Shown: one piece after another, positions 57,492-64,000 of the stretch
Layout of the letters: the number at the start of each line of letters is the position of its first letter
Numbering within the stretch: the stretch's first letter is position 1
Assembly (NCBI GenBank): GCA_049324535.1
Contig: JBMOOG010000011.1
Location: 1-64,000 of the forward strand
DNA length: 64,000 nt
Direction of reading: 5' to 3'
Source: JBMOOG01 sp049324535
Lineage (GTDB): Bacteria; Pseudomonadota; Alphaproteobacteria; Rhodobacterales; Rhodobacteraceae
Made by a program: the position numbers and the translations under genes
The notes under the pieces: generated by a model
Told to the model about the DNA's origin: nothing
Databases searched by the model: none
What the model saw: the letters and a program-made list of their open reading frames with translations, nothing else

Positions 57492-58034
57492 TCAGGGCGC
57501 CGGGCCGACCTCGGTCGGCGGGATCGCCACATCGGCCAGGAACGGATAGACGGCGGCGACCAGATCGCGCTGCTGGGGATCCTCGATGCGCAGGAGATAC
57601 CAGGTGTCCGCCTCGTTGAGCGCGAGGATCGTCTGGCGGAACAGCTGCCGCGTGCCGTCCTTGTCCATCACGAAGGACACCGGAACCAAGGCCCAGGTTA
57701 TCGTGCTCCCGTCGCCCAGGGTTGCGGTCGCCGCGTCCGCCCGGGACGGATCGGTGGTCAGATCGGTGAAGGTGACGCCGGCGAGCGCCGCATCGGACTG
57801 TTCCGCCATCGCCTTCTGCAGGGCGGCCAGCTCCATGCCCAACTGACCCGCGATCATCGCGATGATCCGCGGCGGGATCGCGGCGACGAGCCGGGCGGAA
57901 TCCCGGCCGGTCAGCGCGCGGTCGAAGGCGCGCAGCGCCTTCTCGAGGCTCCGGGTTTCGGCGCTGGTCAGCGGGCGCGCCGCGGCCGGAAAGGCCAGCG
58001 CGAGGGTTGCGAACAGGGCGAACAACAGGCGCAT
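57492..58034 (-). CDS. Secreted protein of unknown function
   Basis: The 180-residue protein has a signal peptide (MRLLFALFATLALAFPAAA) and no domain I can name. The body (ETRSLEKALRAFDRALTGRD, LGDGSTITWALVPVSFVMDK, LNEADTWYLLRIEDPQQRDL) suggests an alpha/beta fold similar to other small Rhodobacterales periplasmic proteins. It is convergent with the cenR/small RNA cluster and divergent from xthA. Confidence 0.75.
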   Translation of the reverse strand: MRLLFALFATLALAFPAAARPLTSAETRSLEKALRAFDRALTGRDSARLVAAIPPRIIAMIAGQLGMELAALQKAMAEQSDAALAGVTFTDLTTDPSRADAATATLGDGSTITWALVPVSFVMDKDGTRQLFRQTILALNEADTWYLLRIEDPQQRDLVAAVYPFLADVAIPPTEVGPAP

Positions 58035-58147
58035 CGGCGTCTTCCTCCATTGCGGTCGATCCTGCGGGACCGTGTCCCGAAGCTCGGCGGTTGCCGCTTG
58101 GTGACCGGCCGGCTAAGGTCGGTCGCCTGACGGACCGGAGCCCCCCC

Positions 58148-58936
58148 ATGTCCTTTACCCTCGCCACCTGGAACATCAACTCGGTTCGTCTGCGCGAGGG
58201 GCTGGTGGCCCGACTTCTCGGCGAGGAATCGCCGGATATCCTCTGCCTTCAGGAATGCAAGAGCCCGGTCGAGAAGATCCCGCGCGCGCTCTTCGAGGGG
58301 CTGGGCTACACCCACATGGTGGCGCGGGGAGAGAAGGGCTACAACGGCGTCGCGATCCTCTCGAAGCGGCCGATCGAGGACGCGGGGTCGCAGGACTTTG
58401 CGGGGCTTGGCCACGCCCGGCACGTGGCGGCGCGGCTGGAAAACGGCGTGGTCATCCACAACGTCTACGTGCCCGCCGGGGGCGACATACCCGACCGCGC
58501 CGAAAACCCGAAGTTCGGCCAGAAGCTCGACTTCCTGACCCACATGCGCGACAGCTTCCGCAGCGACCGGCCGGCGCGCTCGATCCTCGTCGGCGATCTC
58601 AACATCGCGCCCCGCGAGGACGACGTGTGGAGCCACAAGGCGCTACTGAAGATCGTCAGCCACACGCCGGTCGAGGTCGAGCATCTGGCCGAGGCGCAGT
58701 ACGCCGGCCGCTGGGTGGACATCACGCGGCAGGACATCCCCTCGGGCCTGCTCTACAGCTGGTGGAGCTATCGGGCCGCCGACTGGGACGCGGCCGACAA
58801 GGGGCGGCGGCTCGATCACGTCTGGGCCACCGCCGACATCGCCGCGGCCGGTCACTCCTCGCGCATCCTGCGCGCCGCGCGCGGCTGGGACCAGCCCTCC
58901 GACCACGTTCCGGTGTTCGCAACCTTCGATCTCTAG
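58148..58936 (+). CDS. xthA: Exodeoxyribonuclease III
   Basis: ExoIII cuts at abasic sites and removes 3' blocks in base-excision repair. The 262-residue protein has LATWNINSVR, CLQECKSP, GDLNIAPREDDVWSH, and SDHVPVFATF in the family order with the metal-binding Asn, Glu, Asp and His. The ATG follows a run of C residues with a GGACCGGAG ribosome-site-like sequence. Confidence 0.93.
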   Translation: MSFTLATWNINSVRLREGLVARLLGEESPDILCLQECKSPVEKIPRALFEGLGYTHMVARGEKGYNGVAILSKRPIEDAGSQDFAGLGHARHVAARLENGVVIHNVYVPAGGDIPDRAENPKFGQKLDFLTHMRDSFRSDRPARSILVGDLNIAPREDDVWSHKALLKIVSHTPVEVEHLAEAQYAGRWVDITRQDIPSGLLYSWWSYRAADWDAADKGRRLDHVWATADIAAAGHSSRILRAARGWDQPSDHVPVFATFDL

Positions 58937-59060
58937 CCGGGCTCACGCCGGGGCCCCCGGTCCGCCTGCGCGCCTGCGACAAACCGGGCCGCGGCGCCCC
59001 TTGGCCTTTGGCCCGTCACACCGCATATAGGGAGCAACCGTCAGACGGAGGTCCCGAAAG

Positions 59061-59978
59061 ATGCTGGAAACCGGTCAGAAGCCCATGGCGGGCGCCAATG
59101 GCGCCGGAAGCGGCTGGATCAAGGAAGGAACCGAGGCCACCTTCATGGCCGATGTGATCGACGCGAGCCAGCAGGTGCCCGTCGTCGTCGATTTCTGGGC
59201 GCCCTGGTGCGGCCCGTGCCGCCAGCTCGGCCCGGCGCTCGAGGCCGCGGTGACGGCGCTGCGCGGCAAGGTCCGCATGGTCAAGATCAACGTGGACGAG
59301 AACCAGATGATCGCGGGGCAGCTCCGCGTGCAGTCGATTCCCACGGTCTATGCCTTCTGGCAGGGCCGTCCGGTCGATGCCTTCCAGGGGGCGTTGCCCG
59401 CGTCGCAGATCAAGGCCTTCCTCGACAAGCTGGTGGGGCTCGCCGGTGACGGCGGACTGGCCGAGGCGCTCGAACAGGCGGAAACGCTGCTGGCCGAAGG
59501 CGCCGCCGTCGATGCGGCCGAAGTCTTTGCCGCGATCCTCGGCGAAGAGCCCGACAACCCCGCGGCCTACGCCGGTCTGGTGCGCGCACATGTCGCGCTG
59601 GGCAATTTCGAGCAGGCCGAGGGCCTGATCGCGGCCGCCCCGGCGGCCTTGGCGAAGTCGCCCGAGATCGACGCGGCGAAGGCGCAGATGGCGCTGAAGC
59701 GTCAGGCCGAGAACGCCGGCCCGATCCCCGATCTTCTGGAACGGGTGGCGCGCTCGCCCGACGATCATCAGGCACGCTTCGATCTGGCGCTGGCGCTTCT
59801 GGCCGCCAACAAGGTCGAAGCGGCGGTTGACGAGCTTCTGGAACTGTTCCGCCGGGATCGCAACTGGAAGGATGGGGCCGCCAAGGAGCAGCTGATGACC
59901 ATCTTCGAGGCGCACAAGCCCACCGATCCGATCGTGCTGAAGGGACGGCGCAAGCTGTCGTCCATGATCTTCGCCTGA
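59061..59978 (+). CDS. Thioredoxin-TPR co-chaperone (CnoX/YbbN-like)
   Basis: The 305-residue cytosolic protein has a thioredoxin domain with a complete WCGPC active site (49-53) and a C-terminal helical TPR region (about 130-305). CnoX proteins of alphaproteobacteria have the active CxxC and act as redox-sensitive holdase chaperones that hand substrates to DnaK and GroEL. It is followed by a LON-domain and a Trm112-like gene in the same order found in related genomes. Confidence 0.88.
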   Translation: MLETGQKPMAGANGAGSGWIKEGTEATFMADVIDASQQVPVVVDFWAPWCGPCRQLGPALEAAVTALRGKVRMVKINVDENQMIAGQLRVQSIPTVYAFWQGRPVDAFQGALPASQIKAFLDKLVGLAGDGGLAEALEQAETLLAEGAAVDAAEVFAAILGEEPDNPAAYAGLVRAHVALGNFEQAEGLIAAAPAALAKSPEIDAAKAQMALKRQAENAGPIPDLLERVARSPDDHQARFDLALALLAANKVEAAVDELLELFRRDRNWKDGAAKEQLMTIFEAHKPTDPIVLKGRRKLSSMIFA

Positions 59979-60006
59979 CGCGGACCGGACCGGGGGAGAG
60001 GGGTCC

Positions 60007-60654
60007 ATGGCGCACACGCTCAAGGCCGCAGACCTGCCGCAGACGATCCCGATCTTCCCCTTGCCGGGGGCGCTGCTCCTGCCGCGCACCCGGCTGCCGC
60101 TGCACATCTTCGAGCCGCGCTATCTGGTCATGCTGGACGACTGCCTGAAATCGGGCCATCGCCTGATCGGCATGATCCAGCCGCGGCCCCTGCCGGGCGG
60201 CGGGGACGGGTTGTCGGCCATCGGCTGCGCCGGCCGGGTGACGGCCTTTTCGGAGACCGAGGACGGGCGCTACATGATCACCCTGATGGGCGTGTCGCGC
60301 TTTCGTCTTCAGGAGGAGGTCGCGGGCTTTACCCCCTATCGCAGGGCCGAGGTCGGCTGGCGCGACTTCGGCCGCGACCTGGGCGGAACCGAGCACGATC
60401 CGGCGTTCGACCGCGAGGGCTTTCTCGATCTGCTGGGCCGGTTCTTCGCCGCGCGCAAGCTGTCCACGGACTGGGGCAGCCTGAGCGAGGCCGAGGACGA
60501 GTTCCTGATCAATTCGCTGTCGGTGCTCCTGCCGCTTGACCCCGAGGACAAGCAGGCGCTGCTCGAGGCCCCCACGCTTGCGCTGCGCCGCGAAACTCTG
60601 ACGACCCTCATGGAATACGCCCTGCATGGCGACGGCGCGGAGCGCATGCAATGA
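60007..60654 (+). CDS. LON substrate-binding domain protein
   Basis: The 215-residue protein consists of a Lon N-terminal substrate-binding domain alone (IPIFPLPGALLLPRTRLPLH, FEPRYLVMLDDCL, CAGRVTAFSETEDGRYMITL) without the ATPase or protease. Such stand-alone proteins may deliver substrates or act as chaperones. It lies 28 bp after the CnoX-like gene and overlaps the Trm112-like gene, suggesting a protein quality unit. Confidence 0.9.
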   Translation: MAHTLKAADLPQTIPIFPLPGALLLPRTRLPLHIFEPRYLVMLDDCLKSGHRLIGMIQPRPLPGGGDGLSAIGCAGRVTAFSETEDGRYMITLMGVSRFRLQEEVAGFTPYRRAEVGWRDFGRDLGGTEHDPAFDREGFLDLLGRFFAARKLSTDWGSLSEAEDEFLINSLSVLLPLDPEDKQALLEAPTLALRRETLTTLMEYALHGDGAERMQ

Positions 60655-60836
60655 GCGAGGCGGCACGGTTCGACCGGCGCATGCTCGAGGCCCTGGTCTG
60701 CCCGCTGACCAACGCCGTGCTGAGCTACGACGCCGAACGTCAGGAACTGGTCTCGCGGGCCGCCCGGCTGGCCTTCCCGATCCGGGACGGCATTCCGGTG
60801 ATGCTGGTGGACGAGGCCCGTCCGCTGGAGGATTAG
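60651..60836 (+). CDS. Trm112-like small protein
   Basis: The 61-residue protein (LEALVCPLTNAVLSYDAERQ, AFPIRDGIPVMLVDEARPL) is of the Trm112/YcaR family. It keeps only one cysteine of the first CxxC pair, a pattern common in alphaproteobacterial members, so zinc binding is doubtful. ATGA overlap with the LON-domain gene; its stop overlaps the convergent ubiH stop. Confidence 0.88.
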   Translation: MSEAARFDRRMLEALVCPLTNAVLSYDAERQELVSRAARLAFPIRDGIPVMLVDEARPLED

Positions 60837-62050
60837 AGCGCCCGCCCGGTCAGGAGCCGCGGCGGATGCCCCGAGACGCCCGCGGCCTGACGGATGAGGG
60901 CGCGACGCAGGGCCGGCAAGCGATTGACCGCGCCGAGCCCCAGATCGCGCAAGCCGCGCAGAACGGGATTGGCGTTCGAGAACAGCCGGTTGACGCCATC
61001 CATGCCCAGGGCGAGCAGGGTGGAATCCGGTCGTCGCCACGATTCGTAGCGCGTCAGCACGTCGATCGCGCCGATGTCCTCGCCACGGCGGTGGGCCTCG
61101 ACCAGCACTTCGGCCAGCGCCGCCACGTCGCGCAGGCCGAGGTTCAGGCCCTGCCCGGCGATCGGATGGACGCCATGCGCGGCATCCCCCGCCAGCGCGA
61201 TGCGGGGCTTCACGTACTCCTCGGCCAGCGTCAGCGTCAGCGGATAGGCAAAGCGCGGACCGGCAAGGCGGAGGTCGCCGAGATGGTCGCCGAAGACCGG
61301 GCGCAGGGTGGAGAGGAACGCCTCGTCGGGCAGGGCGGACAGGATCCGCGCCCGGGACTCGCTCTCGCTCCACACGATGGACGACCGGTTGCCCGGCAGC
61401 GGCAGGATGGCCAGCGGGCCGCCCGGCCGGAACACCTGCTGGGCGGTGCCGTGGTGGGGACGGTCATGGTCCAGCGCGCAGACGAGCGCCGTCTGGCCGT
61501 AGGGGTGCCCGACCCGCCGGATGCCGGCGCGCGCTGCGGTCCCCGACCCGCGCCCGTCCGCCCCGACGATCACCCGGCCGGTCAGCCGGCGTCCGTCGGC
61601 CAGCGTCACCGTGGCCGACGCCGGCCCGGTGTCCTGCCCGACAACCTGCGCCGACGGGACATGGGTGATCCCCGGCTCGGCCTCGATCGCGTCGAGAAGC
61701 GCGGCATAGAGAAAGCGGTCCTCGAGCATGTAGCCCATCGCGCCGTCCTCGATCTCGGCGGCGTCGAAGCCGAGGAAGAGGGGCGAGGGCGCGCCCCCGG
61801 GCCCGCTGTCGCTGGTCAGGATGCGCAGGATCGGCTGGGCCTTCGCGGCGACCGCGGGCCAGACCCCGATCGCCCCGAGAAGCCGCTGCGAGGCCAGCGC
61901 AAGCGCGTAGGCGCGCCCGTCGAACTGCGCGTCGGCGCGCGCGCGGGCGGGCTGGGCATCGACCACGGCCACGCTCAGCCCCGCCCGGGCCAGCGCCAGA
62001 GCCAGTGCAGGGCCGTTGAGCCCGCCGCCTACAACGATCGCGTCCGTCAT
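60833..62050 (-). CDS. ubiH: Ubiquinone biosynthesis FAD hydroxylase (UbiH/UbiF family)
   Basis: The enzyme hydroxylates the ubiquinone ring at the membrane. The 405-residue protein has the FAD motif VVGGGLNGPALALALARAG, the GRAYALALASQRLL motif, DGRGSGTAAR, and GDAAHGVHPIAGQGLNLGLRD. The start could be 62050 or the in-frame ATG at 62059; neither has a good ribosome site. Specificity (C4, C5 or C6 carbon) cannot be read from the sequence. Confidence 0.87.
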   Translation of the reverse strand: MTDAIVVGGGLNGPALALALARAGLSVAVVDAQPARARADAQFDGRAYALALASQRLLGAIGVWPAVAAKAQPILRILTSDSGPGGAPSPLFLGFDAAEIEDGAMGYMLEDRFLYAALLDAIEAEPGITHVPSAQVVGQDTGPASATVTLADGRRLTGRVIVGADGRGSGTAARAGIRRVGHPYGQTALVCALDHDRPHHGTAQQVFRPGGPLAILPLPGNRSSIVWSESESRARILSALPDEAFLSTLRPVFGDHLGDLRLAGPRFAYPLTLTLAEEYVKPRIALAGDAAHGVHPIAGQGLNLGLRDVAALAEVLVEAHRRGEDIGAIDVLTRYESWRRPDSTLLALGMDGVNRLFSNANPVLRGLRDLGLGAVNRLPALRRALIRQAAGVSGHPPRLLTGRAL

Positions 62051-62144
62051 GCCGGTCATGGCGGCCAATATGGCGCGCGCCCCGGGATTGTCCATGCGCC
62101 GCCTTGCCGCTAGCGTCGGTCCGACCAAGGGGCAGGGGGATGCG

Positions 62145-63473
62145 ATGGAGTCCTGGCTAAGGATGAGCGCGGCGGATCTGGGCCGCGCGATCGGTGAGGG
62201 CGCGATCGACGCCGAGGCGCTGACCGACGCGTTCCTGACGGCCATTGCCGCCCACCCCGAGCGCGACCGGATCTACGCCCGCACGACCGAGTCGCGCGCC
62301 CGGTCCGAGGCCGCGGCCGCCGCGGCGCGCGCACGGGCCGGCCTGCGCCGCTCGCCGCTCGACGGCGTACCGGTGTCCTGGAAGGATCTCTTCGACACCG
62401 CCGGCGTCGCGACCGAGGCCGGGTCGAGGCTTCTCGAGGGCCGGGTTCCCGAGGTGGACGCCGAGGTTCTGGCCAACGCGACGGCGCTGGGGCTGGTCTG
62501 CCTTGGCAAGACGCACATGACCGAACTGGCCTTTTCGGGCCTCGGGCTCAATCCGGTCACCGCGACGCCCCCGAACGCCGTCGATCCGCCCCGCGCGCCG
62601 GGCGGCTCGTCCTCGGGTGCGGCGGTCTCGGTGGCGCTGGGCCTCGCGCCGGTTGCCGTCGGGTCGGACACCGGCGGCTCGGTCCGCCTGCCGGCGGCGT
62701 GGAATGACCTCGTCGGGCTCAAGACCACCTCGGGCCGGCTGTCCCTGGCCGGTGTGGTGCCTCTGGTGACCAGCTTCGACACCGTGGGGCCTCTGGCCGG
62801 GACCGTCGAAGACGCCGCGCTGATGCTCGCGGCGCTGGAAGGCGGCCGGCCGGCCGACCTTCGCGGCGCGACGCTGGCGCAGGCGCGGTTCGCGGTGCTC
62901 GAGACCGTCGCGATGGACGATGTGCGGCCCGAGCCGCTGGCCGGCTTTGACCGGGCGCTCGACGCCTTCCGCGCGGCGGGCGCGCGGATCGACCGGATCG
63001 CCGCGCCCGAGGTGGCCGAGGCGATGGACCTTGCGGGCGCGCTCTTCACCGCCGAGGCCTGGGCCATCTGGGGCGAGGCCATCGAGGCCCGGCCCGAGGT
63101 GATGTTCGCCCCGATCCGCGAGCGCTTCGCCAGCGGCGCCGCGTTCAGCGCGGCCGACAACATCCGGGCCTGGCGCCGCCTGCGCGATCTGCGCGCGGCC
63201 TGGGCGGCGCGCACGGCGGGCTACGACGCCGTGCTGGTTCCGACGTCGCCCATCCTGCCGCCGGATGCGGCGCGGCTTCTCGCCGACAGCGCCTATTTCG
63301 TCGCCGAGAACCTGCTTGCGCTGCGCAACACCCGGATCGGCAACCTGATGGGGCTGTGCGGTCTCACCCTGCCCACCGGCGTGCCGATGACCGGCATCCA
63401 GCTGATGGCCGCGCCGGGGGACGAGGGCCGCCTTCTGCGCCTCGGGGCCGCGGCTGCCGCCGCCATCGGCTGA
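62145..63473 (+). CDS. Amidase-signature family hydrolase
   Basis: The 442-residue protein has the amidase signature: catalytic Lys in VSWKDLFDTAG, the nucleophile region GGSSSGAAVSVALG and cis-Ser in GSDTGGSVRLPAAW. It could be a general amidase; it is not the GatA subunit of a transamidase in a gatCAB context since neighbours differ. The ATG has a CAGGGGGA ribosome site. Substrate is unknown. Confidence 0.9.
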   Translation: MESWLRMSAADLGRAIGEGAIDAEALTDAFLTAIAAHPERDRIYARTTESRARSEAAAAAARARAGLRRSPLDGVPVSWKDLFDTAGVATEAGSRLLEGRVPEVDAEVLANATALGLVCLGKTHMTELAFSGLGLNPVTATPPNAVDPPRAPGGSSSGAAVSVALGLAPVAVGSDTGGSVRLPAAWNDLVGLKTTSGRLSLAGVVPLVTSFDTVGPLAGTVEDAALMLAALEGGRPADLRGATLAQARFAVLETVAMDDVRPEPLAGFDRALDAFRAAGARIDRIAAPEVAEAMDLAGALFTAEAWAIWGEAIEARPEVMFAPIRERFASGAAFSAADNIRAWRRLRDLRAAWAARTAGYDAVLVPTSPILPPDAARLLADSAYFVAENLLALRNTRIGNLMGLCGLTLPTGVPMTGIQLMAAPGDEGRLLRLGAAAAAAIG

Positions 63474-63598
63474 ACGGCGCAAATGCCACATCGCCGCACG
63501 GCAGGCCGGGGTTCGACGGCTCTTTTTCTGGACCGGCCGCCGAGGCTTGGCTAAAGTCCGCTCGAACGGGACGTCACGATCCCGGCATTGAGGCATCG

Positions 63599-64000
63599 AT
63601 GGACTTTCCGCAGCGGTTTTCGAACCTGCCTGAATACGCGTTTCCGCGCCTGCGGAAGCTTCTGGATTCGCATGCCGCCGGGGGCGAGCCCATCGCCATG
63701 ACCATCGGCGAGCCGCGCCACCCGATGCCGGACTTCCTGGCCGCCACGCTTGACGCCCATCGCGCCGAGTTTGCCGTCTACCCGCCGAACGACGGCACGC
63801 CCGAGCTGCTGGCGGCGATTTCGGGCTGGATCAGGCGCCGCTACGGCGCCGACGTCGGCCCCGACCGCATCGTGAACCTGAACGGCACCCGTGAAGGGCT
63901 CTTCAACGCGGCGGTCGCGCTGTGCCCCGAGATCAAGCGCGGCCGGCGCCCGGTGGTGCTGATCCCGAACCCCTTCTACCAGGTCTATGCCGTGGCGGCG
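63599..64000 (+). CDS. Class I/II aminotransferase, partial (DapC-like)
   Basis: The first 134 codons run to the window edge without a stop. The protein begins MDFPQRFSNLPEYAFPRLRK and has MTIGEPRHPMPDFL, YPPNDGTPELLAAISGW, LNGTREGLFNAA and IPNPFYQVYAVAA, the N-terminal pattern of fold-type I aminotransferases. The closest match is the DapC type that makes N-succinyl-L,L-diaminopimelate. The PLP lysine lies beyond the window. Confidence 0.85.
   Translation, partial: MDFPQRFSNLPEYAFPRLRKLLDSHAAGGEPIAMTIGEPRHPMPDFLAATLDAHRAEFAVYPPNDGTPELLAAISGWIRRRYGADVGPDRIVNLNGTREGLFNAAVALCPEIKRGRRPVVLIPNPFYQVYAVAA

Noticed and set aside
60651..60836. Loss of the zinc cysteines in the Trm112-like protein as a defect
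   Set aside because: I recall the same single-cysteine form in other alphaproteobacterial members, so it is probably a family trait.
62145..63473. GatA subunit of the tRNA amidotransferase
   Set aside because: No gatB or gatC is adjacent; the general amidase signature does not define GatA.
1..64000. CRISPR arrays, prophage modules or a replication origin
   Set aside because: No regularly spaced repeats, phage structural genes, DnaA-box clusters or parAB genes were found when reading both strands.

Overview
The window is chromosomal DNA from a GC-rich alphaproteobacterium, most likely a member of the Rhodobacterales (Rhodobacteraceae-type). The evidence is a red-type form I RuBisCO with CbbX, a Paracoccus-like sox cluster, a CcrM-type methyltransferase, a DUF2125/DUF4170/DUF3576 envelope gene set, a Rhodobacter-type porin and a CenR-like response regulator. 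The genus cannot be fixed from the sequence alone. Almost every base belongs to a gene, neighbours often overlap by 4-14 bp, and most long antisense reading frames are GC-driven shadows.

Region 1 (1-7448, + strand) is a Calvin-Benson-Bassham operon: gap (partial), pgk, cbbA, cbbL, cbbS, cbbX, cbbE, cbbY, cbbZ. It supplies carbon fixation, RuBisCO reactivation and phosphoglycolate salvage. Region 2 (7465-18437) is a sulfur-oxidation cluster that abuts it: soxR and soxS on the minus strand, then soxVW, soxXYZA, soxB, soxCD and two metallo-beta-lactamase-fold genes (soxG- and soxH-like). No soxE or soxF is present. Together the two regions give electrons from reduced sulfur and CO2 fixation, the genetic basis of facultative sulfur chemo- or photo-lithoautotrophy. 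SoxR carries two cysteines with the spacing of persulfide sensors, and an identical 8-bp core lies in both sox control regions.

Region 3 (18440-28000) is mixed: an HdeD-like membrane protein, an orphan LacI regulator with a likely self-operator, tRNA-Arg(CCT), an AI-2E-family membrane protein, a Tat-exported cyclase-family hydrolase with an AhpD-like protein and a quinone oxidoreductase, a membrane protein with a C-terminal winged-helix-like domain, two small secreted proteins, rnhB and ccrM. The ccrM leader holds three GANTC sites. Region 4 (27934-28982) is a truncated IS3-family element beside a perfect 16-bp palindrome.

Region 5 (29055-52676) is housekeeping and envelope: mutY-alkB-cls, dciA-like/dsbA-like/CoA-transferase, a lipopolysaccharide operon (pmbA, cysQ, DUF4170, waaA, lpxK), tandem DUF2125 paralogues, sugE, an HNH protein, a frameshifted mscS-family gene, and the DUF3576-leuS-lptE-holA-GST group. 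Region 6 (53004-64000) holds a major porin with a strong terminator, a YggS homologue, an L,D-transpeptidase-fold protein with ribA, the CenR-like regulator followed by two tandem candidate small RNAs, xthA, a thioredoxin-TPR protein with a LON-domain protein and a Trm112-like protein, ubiH, an amidase and a partial aminotransferase.

The most interesting observations are the paired candidate sRNAs at 57.2-57.5 kb, the membrane protein with a winged-helix-like C-terminus, the sox operator/persulfide-sensor signals, the metal-ligand losses in SoxH, and a dispersed repeat that sits in sense orientation at the 3' ends of five genes.
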